This document shows positions 1-7,500 of a stretch of DNA of 13,585 nucleotides, piece after piece (positions within the stretch are counted from its first letter, which is position 1; each line of letters opens with the position of its first letter). This DNA comes from Paracoccaceae bacterium (GTDB lineage: Bacteria > Pseudomonadota > Alphaproteobacteria > Rhodobacterales > Rhodobacteraceae): the NCBI GenBank assembly GCA_020852535.1, contig JADZAO010000024.1, positions 1 through 13,585 on the forward strand, read 5' to 3'. A program made the translations under genes and the position numbers. The notes under the pieces are model-generated. The model made no database searches. It was given only the letters and a program-made list of their open reading frames with translations, and was not told the origin of the DNA.

Positions 1-338
1 ACAATACCAAAATAGCGCATCTCGCCACCACAGCGTGCCATTATCGCCGCCCACAGGCCGTAACGATCAAAATACACCTCACGGTAGGTGAAATATACCT
101 TACCGGTATCAATATAATTCTTCTTCAGGTCCTTCCAAATTGTCTTATGAGCATCCGCGCAATGCGGGCAGGTGAAAGACGCGTATTCGATGATTTTCAC
201 CTTAGCCGCCGGATCTCCGATCGAGAAGTCCTGCACCTCAACAGCCGCCGCATCAGAAGCGGGGGCGTTGGTTTCTTGCGCAGAGGCAAGCATAGGGGTC
301 AAGGCGAATGCCAGAACGGCAGCAAGAGTTTTTAGCAT
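1..338 (-). CDS. DsbA-like periplasmic thiol:disulfide oxidoreductase (5' part; gene runs off the window)
   Basis: Translating the minus strand from the ATG at 338 gives 112 codons that are still open at the window edge. Residues 1-20 (MLKTLAAVLA then FALTPMLASA) form a typical Sec signal peptide with an A-S-A cleavage site, so the protein should be exported. A thioredoxin-like fold follows, with the strand KVKIIEYASFTCPHC and the redox-active CPHC at residues 57-60, as in DsbA/DsbG-type thioredoxin_4 proteins. The family oxidises or isomerises disulfides in periplasmic proteins; the substrate here is unknown. The gene starts 17 bp after the DUF721 stop, so the two are probably one transcript. 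The C-terminal half, including the cis-Pro loop, lies outside the window. The family call is firm; the choice among DsbA, DsbG and ScsC-like subtypes is not. Confidence 0.88.
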   Translation of the reverse strand, partial: MLKTLAAVLAFALTPMLASAQETNAPASDAAAVEVQDFSIGDPAAKVKIIEYASFTCPHCADAHKTIWKDLKKNYIDTGKVYFTYREVYFDRYGLWAAIMARCGGEMRYFGI

Positions 339-355
339 GTTGTTAGAACCTTTTT

Positions 356-877
356 TTATGTCTTGCGACGAGTTAAGATATTTTGGGCAAGAGCTTCAAG
401 AGCCGCCCGTAAGCCTGTATCGGCAATGGCTGCCGCCATTTCCGATGCTACTGCCTTAACGGCAGGATCGACGACTTTTTCCACCTTGGACGCGGGCACA
501 AACTCAACCCGACCCTCGGCAAACCCCACAGAGGCGGTCTGCGTCAAGTTAATCTTCGAAATCATGGAATAGCCGTAAACCGCGTTCACCTTCTCAATGA
601 GATGCGGTACCTGCATCTGCACCATCGGCGCATGGGCCGACGACACCAGCACAGTCAGCGTAGCCCCTAATCCATCACGGCCATAGCCGATCTTCACGGG
701 CCGTGTACTGCCTGCCAGTTCCTCGCCCACCACCTCGGGCCAATGCGTCAGCAGACGCATCACAGCAAAACCACGCTTTTCTCCGATCGCCAATATAGGG
801 GCCTTCACCAACCCGAAGGTCGGCTCGAACCCGCACATCCGGCGCGATGAGTGCTCAAGGTTTGGTACTTTGATCAT
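356..877 (-). CDS. DUF721 / DciA-like protein
   Basis: A 173-aa protein with the DUF721 core at about residues 30-125. Its recognisable segments are GFAVMRLLTHWPEVVGEELA (36-55), then a GYGRDGLGATLTV strand, and an ITQTA-like turn (LTQTASVGFAEG, 111-122). DUF721 includes DciA, the widespread loader or regulator of the replicative helicase DnaB. Many alphaproteobacterial members, like this one, have the core followed by an extension rich in Ala, Val and Glu. A role in replication is therefore inferred from the family and was not shown for this gene. The ATG at 877 has only a weak upstream A/G stretch. An internal ATG at 838 (residue 14, MCGFEPT) would also keep the whole domain. The gene is divergent from mutY (81-bp gap) and is followed closely by the DsbA-like gene. 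Confidence 0.82.
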   Translation of the reverse strand: MIKVPNLEHSSRRMCGFEPTFGLVKAPILAIGEKRGFAVMRLLTHWPEVVGEELAGSTRPVKIGYGRDGLGATLTVLVSSAHAPMVQMQVPHLIEKVNAVYGYSMISKINLTQTASVGFAEGRVEFVPASKVEKVVDPAVKAVASEMAAAIADTGLRAALEALAQNILTRRKT

Positions 878-901
878 CTGGTTCTTTCGGCGTTACCCGT
901 T

Positions 902-931
902 ATTCTATGCCGCAAGCACAGTCGGCTGCAA
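902..931 (-). promoter_or_regulatory. Candidate promoter for the DUF721-dsbA transcript
   Basis: Read on the minus strand, TTGCAG (931-926) is followed after 18 bp by TAGAAT (907-902), which matches the -10 consensus at five of six bases. It lies about 25 bp upstream of the DUF721 ATG in the divergent gap with mutY. The -35 match is only three of six, so this is a weak prediction from sequence alone. Confidence 0.3.
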
Positions 932-958
932 ATACCAACCTATAACAGGCCATAAACA

Positions 959-2020
959 ATGCGTGACGTTGCCGAAACAGAAAACCTCTCGGCGATCCTG
1001 CTTGCATGGTATGATCGAAACGCTCGCATCATGCCTTGGCGCACGCCCCCCGCCGACCGCCTTGCCGGAGTAAAACCCGACCCATACCGCGTCTGGCTAT
1101 CTGAAGTAATGCTACAACAAACCACCGTCGCCACTGTACATGACTACTTCCGACGCTTTACCACCCGCTGGCCCAGCGTGACAGATCTCGCCAATGCTAC
1201 AGACACCGATGTCATGGCAGAATGGGCGGGTCTTGGCTATTACGCCCGCGCCCGCAACCTACTGGCCTGCGCCCGCGCCGTGGTCCGCGACCATGCGGGT
1301 AACTTCCCGACAACCTGCGATATGCTCCTCAGCCTACCGGGCATCGGTCCCTACACCGCCGCTGCCATAGCTGCCATAGCTTATGACAAACCCGCCACCG
1401 TAGTCGACGGCAACGTAGAACGCGTCATCTCGCGTCTGCGACTCATCACCGAACCGCTACCTGCATCAAAACCCAAACTCACCCGCCTCGCCGCCGGACT
1501 AACGCCCGCCAAACGCGCCGGAGATTACGCACAGGCCATCATGGATCTCGGCGCCACCATCTGCACCCCGCGCCGCCCCGCCTGCGACATCTGCCCATGG
1601 CGAGATCCCTGTAGCGCCCGCGCTAAAGGCGTCCAAACCGACCTTCCCCGCAAACTGCCAAAAACCATCAAACCAGTCCGCACAGGTACTATCTGGATCG
1701 CTCGCAACGACACAGGCGCATGGCTTGTGGAGCGCCGTCCCGATCGCGGCCTTCTCGGCGGCATGCTCGGCTTCCCAGGCACCCCATGGGACGGTGAAGG
1801 CGGACACGCGCCCGCCACCGCCGACTGGCAAACCCTTGGCGAGGTACGCCACACCTTCACTCATTTTCACCTAATCCTTACCGTGCAGGCGGCCATCCTA
1901 CCCGCGCTCAACCCGGAACGCGGGTACTTTTTGTCCCAGGCCGATTTTCATCCGACCGACCTGCCCACCGTCATGCGCAAAGCTTATAACGTTGCATCCA
2001 ACTTTTTCGTCGACCACTGA
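959..2020 (+). CDS. mutY: A/G-specific adenine DNA glycosylase MutY
   Basis: A base-excision repair enzyme that removes adenine mispaired with 8-oxoguanine. The 353-aa protein shows all the family marks in order: WLSEVMLQQT with the catalytic Glu at 49; the helix-hairpin-helix LPGIGPYTA at 126-134; VDGNVERV with the catalytic Asp at 150; and the [4Fe-4S] ligands C202-X6-C209-X2-C212-X5-C218 (CTPRRPACDICPWRDPC). The C-terminal third (about 230-345) is the NUDIX-like domain that reads 8-oxoG, with the segment GEVRHTFTHFHL. The length is normal for the family. The ATG at 959 sits right before the conserved N-terminal region, with a weak AGG upstream. The gene is divergent from DUF721 and convergent with ccrM. 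Confidence 0.97.
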   Translation: MRDVAETENLSAILLAWYDRNARIMPWRTPPADRLAGVKPDPYRVWLSEVMLQQTTVATVHDYFRRFTTRWPSVTDLANATDTDVMAEWAGLGYYARARNLLACARAVVRDHAGNFPTTCDMLLSLPGIGPYTAAAIAAIAYDKPATVVDGNVERVISRLRLITEPLPASKPKLTRLAAGLTPAKRAGDYAQAIMDLGATICTPRRPACDICPWRDPCSARAKGVQTDLPRKLPKTIKPVRTGTIWIARNDTGAWLVERRPDRGLLGGMLGFPGTPWDGEGGHAPATADWQTLGEVRHTFTHFHLILTVQAAILPALNPERGYFLSQADFHPTDLPTVMRKAYNVASNFFVDH

Positions 2021-2033
2021 CCAGCCAAGTCAT

Positions 2034-2065
2034 ACTGTCATTCATTTTAATGAATGACAGTGTCA
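2034..2065. repeat. Overlapping inverted repeats after mutY (TGTCA/TGACA arms)
   Basis: ACTGTCATTCATT (2034-2046) is followed, after TT, by its exact reverse complement AATGAATGACAGT (2049-2061). This gives a 13-bp perfect inverted repeat. Its right arm also belongs to a second palindrome, TGACA-G-TGTCA (2055-2065). It starts 14 bp after the mutY stop codon and no T-run follows, so it is not a classical intrinsic terminator on the plus strand. It could still block polymerase or exonuclease as an RNA hairpin, or be a protein-binding site. Confidence 0.6.
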
Positions 2066-2340
2066 GCGATGGGAATAAACGCAATCTATCTTGAGTCTGT
2101 CTTGCAAAGGCGGGTTGCTAGATTTCTGTATTATTTATTTTTTAGTCAAAAATACCCAAATCCCTCTGCACCGACCACCGCTCCATAACCAAGATTCCCA
2201 CCCGGATATTTTGGGCCAATCCGTGCCCGAATAACATTCAAGCAAACATGGGATAGAGCGAAGACAACCGCCAAAACCTAAAACACCCTAGCCTACAAGA
2301 AAATCGCAACGCCGATAAATTCCACAACGAGCAAAACAGG

Positions 2341-2374
2341 AACGAAAAAGACCCCGCCATGAAACATGGCGGGG
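2341..2374 (-). terminator. Intrinsic terminator of ccrM
   Basis: On the minus strand, CCCCGCCATG, loop TTT, then CATGGCGGGG form a perfect 10-bp GC-rich stem (2374-2352), followed at once by TCTTTTTCG (2351-2343). It lies about 50 bp past the ccrM stop. Stem, short loop and U-tract are all present, and the orientation fits ccrM. On the plus strand the flank is A-rich upstream but has no T-run downstream. Confidence 0.85.
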
Positions 2375-2380
2375 AGTGGC

Positions 2381-2399
2381 GCCGCAGGCGGACTGCGGC
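2381..2399. repeat. Second hairpin in the ccrM 3' region
   Basis: GCCGCAG and CTGCGGC form a 7-bp GC-rich stem with a 5-base loop. It lies between the ccrM stop (2426) and the main terminator hairpin. No T-run adjoins it. It may stabilise the 3' end of the ccrM message or act with the terminator as a tandem pair. Confidence 0.55.
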
Positions 2400-2425
2400 A
2401 CTGGCGTTCGAAAACCGTTTAGGAA

Positions 2426-3550
2426 TCAGTGGCGGCGACCACCATGATCCGCCTCCATCTCAGAACGGATCTGCTGACGAAGAATGTCGATCGGAATCAT
2501 CTTTCCATCTCGCTTAAAATGCCAGTAGGTCCAACCGTTGCAGCTCGGGGCGCCTTCATAATGCGCACTAACCTGATGAATCGATCCTTTCACGTCATTT
2601 CCAACAAGCGTACCATCGGCACGGACTTTAGCTTTAAAGCGATTACCGATCGAAAAAAGTTCTTCCCCCGGTCGCAACATCCCGCGCTCCACCACCTGCC
2701 CAAAAGGCACACGCAACTCGGCCCGCTTGGATCCAGTAATTTCCAACGCCGAGGCATCAAACTTACGCACCCGCGAAATCCGCTCTGCTGCAGCCTTGCG
2801 ATAAGCCTCTTCTCGCTCAATCCCTATGAAATCGCGGCCCAGCATCTTAGCCACAGCCCCCGTAGTTCCGGTGCCAAAAAACGGATCCAACACCACATCG
2901 CCCGGATTGGTCGTGGCCAGCAACACACGATGCAGCAAGGCTTCCGGCTTTTGCGTAGGATGCGCCTTGTCACCATTTTTGTCCTTTAAGCGCTCGTGCC
3001 CCGTACACAGCGGAATAACCCAGTCCGACCGCATCTGCACACCGTCGTTCAATTCCTTCAGCGCTTCGTAATTGAAAGTATATTTTGCCCCCTCATCGCG
3101 ACTAGCCCAAATCAGCGTCTCATGCGCATTAGTCAAACGCTTGCCCTTAAAGTTTGGCATCGGGTTCGACTTGCGCCAAATCACATCGTTCAGCACCCAA
3201 AAACCTGCATCCTGCAAAGCCGAACCAACGCGGAAAATATTGTGATAGCTACCAATCACCCAAATCGCGCCATTCGGCTTCAACAGTCGCCGCGCCGCAG
3301 ACAACCACTTGCGGGTGAAATCATCGTAGATCGCAAAACTAGAAAACTGGTCCCAATGGTCATTGACCGCATCAACCTTAGAATTATCTGGCCGATGCAG
3401 ATCACCCTTCAATTGCAAGTTATACGGAGGATCGGCAAAGATCAGGTCTACACTCCCCGCAGGCAGCGCATTCATCAGGTCGATGCAGTCGCCGGATAAT
3501 ATCTGATTAAGCGGAAGCGAAACCACCTCTGCTGTTTTGCTCTTAGTCAT
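2426..3550 (-). CDS. ccrM: Cell-cycle DNA adenine methyltransferase CcrM (GANTC)
   Basis: A beta-class N6-adenine methyltransferase that methylates the adenine in GANTC. In alphaproteobacteria it sets hemi- or full methylation as a cell-cycle signal, read by GcrA. Counting from the ATG at 3550 (374 aa), motif IV DPPYNLQL appears near residue 44 and the AdoMet motif DPFFGTGTTGAVA appears later, the order that defines the beta class. KAHPTQKPEALL and FIGIEREEAY follow. The C-terminal extension, with EGAPSCNGWTYWHFKRDGK, is the DNA-recognition domain typical of CcrM and absent from simple restriction methylases. The reading frame can be extended to a TTG at 3598, but those 16 residues look unrelated to the family, and the ATG at 3550 has GGGG just upstream. 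It probably shares a transcript with rnhB, with an additional own promoter in the gap, where three GANTC sites cluster. Confidence 0.96.
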   Translation of the reverse strand: MTKSKTAEVVSLPLNQILSGDCIDLMNALPAGSVDLIFADPPYNLQLKGDLHRPDNSKVDAVNDHWDQFSSFAIYDDFTRKWLSAARRLLKPNGAIWVIGSYHNIFRVGSALQDAGFWVLNDVIWRKSNPMPNFKGKRLTNAHETLIWASRDEGAKYTFNYEALKELNDGVQMRSDWVIPLCTGHERLKDKNGDKAHPTQKPEALLHRVLLATTNPGDVVLDPFFGTGTTGAVAKMLGRDFIGIEREEAYRKAAAERISRVRKFDASALEITGSKRAELRVPFGQVVERGMLRPGEELFSIGNRFKAKVRADGTLVGNDVKGSIHQVSAHYEGAPSCNGWTYWHFKRDGKMIPIDILRQQIRSEMEADHGGRRH

Positions 3551-3601
3551 GTCAGCCCCAAAATGATCGGCTCTTTTGGCCGTCTTATTGAGACCCAAAA
3601 T

Positions 3602-3640
3602 GATTCATCGCCGACTCACCGTCAAATTCTTTTTTGAATC
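3602..3640. promoter_or_regulatory. Cluster of three CcrM sites (GANTC) upstream of ccrM
   Basis: GATTC (3602-3606), GACTC (3613-3617) and GAATC (3636-3640) lie within 39 bp in the rnhB-ccrM gap; the last one overlaps the rnhB stop codon. On the minus strand a possible -35, TTGACG (3625-3620), lies among them. In Caulobacter, GANTC methylation in the ccrM leader/promoter affects ccrM expression. A similar feedback here is inference. Confidence 0.55.
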
Positions 3641-4280
3641 AATTGCTTATAGATACATCTTGATACAAGATGTTGTGGACGGGCCGAAACGAACGTCTAT
3701 GATATGGGGTAACACCAAGATTTAGCAGCGCATCCATGTGATACTTTGTCGGATAACCTGCGTTATGTTCCCAACCATAGCCGGGATACTGTTGCGCCAA
3801 ATCCACCATGATACGATCCCGAGACACTTTTGCCACTATCGACGCCGCCGAAATCGACACACAAAGCGCATCACCTTTAATAATCGCTTCGGCCCCGCAG
3901 AAAAGACCGGGCGGAATCATATTGCCATCGATCAAAGCATGATCAACCTGACACGCCAATCCCCGCAATGCCCGCTCCATCGCCAGATGACTTGCCCGCA
4001 AGATATTAATGGCATCGATTTCTTCGACCGTAGCATGGGCCACACAAACCTCAGCCTCTTCCATAATCTCTGCAAACAAATCCTCGCGGCGCGTCTGCGT
4101 CAGAATCTTCGAATCGTTCAGGCCCTTGGGAATTCTGTCGCGGCACAGAATCACTGCCGCAGCCGTAACCGGCCCTGCCAACGGCCCACGCCCAACCTCG
4201 TCAACACCCGCCACAACAAAAAATCCCCGCCCGTAGGCAGCGGTCTCATAAGCAAAATCGGGAAGGTAAGTGGGTTTCAT
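3639..4280 (-). CDS. rnhB: Ribonuclease HII
   Basis: Cleaves the RNA strand of RNA/DNA hybrids and removes single ribonucleotides from DNA. The 213-aa protein has the full motif set: GVDEVGRGPLAGPV (25-38) with catalytic Asp27 and Glu28, LNDSK (55-59), Asp118 in ALIDGN, Asp137 in KGDA, and ISAASIVAKVSRDRIM (143-158). The C-terminal part, GYPTKYHMDALLNLGVTPYHR, is also standard for the family. The ATG at 4280 is the only start that fits, since an in-frame TGA lies two codons upstream; I see no clear Shine-Dalgarno sequence. It lies upstream of ccrM on the same strand with an 88-bp gap. This pairing recurs in alphaproteobacteria and puts two DNA-maintenance functions on one transcript. Confidence 0.97.
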   Translation of the reverse strand: MKPTYLPDFAYETAAYGRGFFVVAGVDEVGRGPLAGPVTAAAVILCRDRIPKGLNDSKILTQTRREDLFAEIMEEAEVCVAHATVEEIDAINILRASHLAMERALRGLACQVDHALIDGNMIPPGLFCGAEAIIKGDALCVSISAASIVAKVSRDRIMVDLAQQYPGYGWEHNAGYPTKYHMDALLNLGVTPYHRRSFRPVHNILYQDVSISN

Positions 4281-4467
4281 ACATCATAATTAGCGCAAGA
4301 CGCAGACTAGAAAAAAGCCCAATACCACTCTCCACTTTAAAAACCAAACCATGGCGAGGGTCTCTTTGCCCCGCAATTTGATGCCACAAATCACAGACAG
4401 TATCAGGACTTTCGCAATTTCTGCATGAGAAATCGTCGCGGAATTTGCGTCAAATCCCGCCGTCACA

Positions 4468-4483
4468 CCCCAACATCTTGGGG
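4468..4483. repeat. Short inverted repeat in the rnhB-smc divergent gap
   Basis: CCCCAA and TTGGGG form a 6-bp stem around the loop CATC. It lies about 95 bp upstream of smc and 190 bp upstream of rnhB. No T-run adjoins it on either strand. Its role is unknown; an operator is one possibility. Confidence 0.4.
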
Positions 4484-4485
4484 AT

Positions 4486-4566
4486 GAATCAGACGACATG
4501 CCTATATAACGTAGCTCGGCGATTGACTCAGGCCCGGTCTAGTCAGACTATACGCGCATAGGAATC
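4486..4566. promoter_or_regulatory. Three GANTC sites upstream of smc
   Basis: GAATC (4486-4490), GACTC (4525-4529) and GAATC (4562-4566) lie in the 80 bp before the smc ribosome-binding site. The middle site overlaps the candidate -35 box, and the last one abuts the Shine-Dalgarno sequence. Such sites can be read by the GcrA/CcrM system; whether they are here is inference. Confidence 0.45.
4523..4551 (+). promoter_or_regulatory. Candidate smc promoter
   Basis: TTGACT (4523-4528, five of six bases of the -35 consensus) is followed after 17 bp by GACTAT (4546-4551), a weak -10. A small palindrome TAGTC-A-GACTA (4540-4550) occupies the spacer and -10. The distance to the TTG start (about 20-25 nt of leader) is reasonable. 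The weak -10 would suit a promoter that needs an activator. Confidence 0.4.
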
Positions 4567-4572
4567 AAGAGG
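4567..4572 (+). promoter_or_regulatory. Shine-Dalgarno sequence deciding the smc TTG start
   Basis: AAGAGG lies 6 bases before the TTG at 4579. This spacing, together with the match of the first residues (MRFTRLRLNGFKSFVDP) to the usual Smc N-terminus, supports TTG as the true start codon. Confidence 0.7.
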
Positions 4573-4578
4573 CGTACT

Positions 4579-7500
4579 TTGCGTTTCACCCGTCTGCGGC
4601 TCAACGGCTTCAAAAGCTTCGTCGACCCCACGGATCTTGTGATCCACGAGGGGCTGACCGGTGTTGTCGGTCCCAATGGCTGCGGGAAATCAAACCTACT
4701 AGAAGCCTTACGCTGGGTCATGGGAGAAAACCGTCCCACCGCCATGCGTGGCGGGGAAATGGAAGATGTAATCTTTGCCGGTGCCGCCACACGCAGTGCC
4801 CGCCATTTTGCAGAAGTGGCACTGGTAATTGACAATCAAGACCGTCTCGCATCGTCTGGCTTTAACGAAACCGATCAGATCGAAATCATCCGCCGCATAA
4901 CCCGCGATGCCGGATCGGCTTATAAGCTCAACGCCAAAGACGTTCGAGCCCGCGATGTACAAATGCTCTTTGCCGATGCCTCAACCGGCTCGCACAGCCC
5001 CGCCCTTGTCCGACAAGGGCAGATTTCGGAACTAATCAACGCCAAGCCAAAGGCACGGCGGCTTATCTTAGAAGAGGCAGCAGGGATTTCTGGCCTATAC
5101 GCTCGTCGGCATGAGGCGGAACTGAAACTGCAAGGGGCCGAACAGAACCTAACCCGCGTCGATGACGTACTAGAAGCGCTCGCCCAGCAGCTTTCCACCC
5201 TTACCCGCCAAGCAAAACAAACCGCCCGCTATCGCGAAATTGGCGAGGACTTACGCCGCGCCGAAGGAATGTTGCTCTATCGCCGCTGGCGCGAAGCGGA
5301 AACAGCACAGCTGGAAGCGGAAGGCGCGTTGCGCGAACGTCTAATCGCTGCGTCCCAAGCGGAAGCCACAGCACTCACTGCGAGCAAAACACGTGAAAAA
5401 CAAGAGGAGTTACTTCCCGCAAAGCGCGAAAACGAGACGATTGCATCCGCTGTGCTGCAACGCCTGATCGTGCAGCGCGATACGTTAAACGATCAAGAGA
5501 CCCGCGCTCGCCAGATGATCGAAACCCTAGGTGGACGAATCGACCAGCTGATAAGCGATATAGAGCGCGAAACGGCTTTAAACCGAGATGCGGGCGATAC
5601 TATAGGTCGCCTCGATTACGAAATAGAGCAACTTACCCACGCCCATGACGGGTACGAAGAACGCCTTGCTAAAACCGCCGAAGTGGCGCGAGAGGCAGGA
5701 GTATTGCTATCCGACCGAGAAACGCTGTTGGCACAAGCCACTGAAGATTCCGCACAGCTGGCCGCCCGCCACCAATCGGCAAAGCGCATGTTGTCAGATA
5801 CGCAGTCGACCTTCGAACGCGCCGAAGGGCAGGCGCTTGCCGCACGCGAAACCGTCAAAAGCGCAACCGAGGCTTTAACCCGTTCCATCGAAGCCTATAA
5901 CACGGCAAGCAAAGCGCAAGAAACCGCAGCCGAACTCGCCAAACACGCCGAAAAAACACTGGCCGATGCCGAAGTTTCTCGTGCCGATATCCAAGCGCGC
6001 GAGGCAAAAGCCCACGCTACCCGCTCGTCAGCCGAAGGCGAGGCCAACGCGCTGCGGGCAGAAGTTGCGGCATTGGCTCGGCTGGTCGACCGCGAGACAC
6101 AGGCCGGATCGCAATTGCTCGACCGACTAACAGTGAACCCGGGTTACGAAAAAGCGCTAGGAACTGCACTGGCCGATGACCTGCGAGCCCCCGAAATCGA
6201 CGCCACCGCCCCTTCCGGCTGGGCCGCGCTTGCGCCCTATCCCAATCCACAACCGCTGCCTGCCGGGGCAACGCCGATATCCGAGCATGTCACAGCCCCT
6301 GACGTGCTGGCCCGCCGCCTGTCTCAAATCGGACTAGTACCCCGCGATCAGGGCATGGCCTTGCAACCAGCGCTGCGCCCCGGCCAGCGGCTCGTCAGTG
6401 CCGAAGGCGACCTGTGGCGCTGGGACGGGTTCCGTGTGGGCGCCAAAGACGCGCCCTCGGCTGCAGCACTACGTCTGCAACAACTCAATCATCTTGTACA
6501 ATTAAAGCGTGACCTCGAAGAAGTTGCCGCCCGTGCAGATGATGCAAAGCAAGCGCATGAATTACTGCAAGCCCGCCTTGCCGATCTTACCCACGCCGAC
6601 CAAATGGCCCGCGATGCCCGCCGCGATGCAGACCAACACATGACCGAGGCCAACCGCGCCGCTAGCCTCGCGGAGGCCGATCGATCGATCGCCACCGGAA
6701 AGCTAGAAGCCGCAACCCTCGCCCTGTCGCGCTACGAAGACGAAGCGATTTCTGCCCGCTCGCGCCTGTGCGAAGCCGAAGCACAAGCGGCCGAACTGCC
6801 AAACCTCGACGCCGCACGTGAGACAGTCGAAGCTGCCCGTGTGGCGGTGGAAGCAGCACGTCTGACCATGCTAACCCGTCGTTCCGCCCATGACGAACTC
6901 CGCCGCGAGGGCGAAGCGCGGGTGCATCGCCGTCAGGAAGCGGTCAAGGAATTGTCAGACTGGAAGCACCGTTTAGAAACCGCTGAACAACGCATCGCCG
7001 AATTAACCGAGCGCAAAACGCAAACCGAGGAGGAATTGGCAAAAGCCAACGCCAGTCCCGAAGAAATTGCCATCAAATGTCAGGAACTGGCCGAAGCCAT
7101 AGAGGCCGCCGAAGCACGCCGCCGCGCCGCCGCCGACACTCTGGCGGAGGCGGAAATGGCTCTTCGCACAACACAGGAGGCCGAGCGCGAAGCCGAACGT
7201 ATAGCAGGCGAAGCACGCGAAGCACGCGCGCGCGCCGAAGCCCGTTCCGATGCCGCTCGCGAGACAGTCACCTATGCCGCCCAACGAATCTTCGAAGAAA
7301 CCGAGACAACCCCCGACCAGCTTTTATCAACGCTGGCAGTAGACCCCGACAAAATGCCCGATGCCCAAACGCTAGAAACCAAGGTGAACCGTCTAAAACA
7401 TCAGCGCGAAGCCCTAGGCGCAGTCAACCTGCGAGCCGAAGAAGATGCCAAGGCGGTGTCACAAGAACATGAAACGCTGGCGGGCGAGAAAACCGATCTA

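Larger units (their letters stand above)
2021..2425. other. 405-bp convergent intergenic region between mutY and ccrM
   Basis: No convincing gene is seen on either strand. The region holds the double palindrome next to the mutY stop (2034-2065), an AT-rich middle (about 2120-2150, TATTATTTATTTTTTAG), a weak GGGC/GCCC inverted repeat near 2210-2230, and tandem hairpins that end the ccrM transcript (2341-2399). The bases from about 2070 to 2340 show nothing I can assign. In some rhizobia another gene lies between ccrM and mutY, but I see no trace of it here. Confidence 0.6.

Noticed and set aside
2429..2989. 186-residue plus-strand frame opposite ccrM
   Set aside because: It lies entirely within the well-supported ccrM gene in an antisense frame and shows no family motifs.
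3551..3598. Longer ccrM with a TTG start at 3598
   Set aside because: The extra 16 residues do not resemble the family N-terminus, and the ATG at 3550 starts just before the conserved region with GGGG upstream.
4353..4499. 69-residue frame (4290-4499, minus) as a full gene upstream of rnhB
   Set aside because: The first 49 residues resemble no family and the ATG at 4499 has no ribosome-binding site. Only the short hydrophobic tail seemed worth noting.
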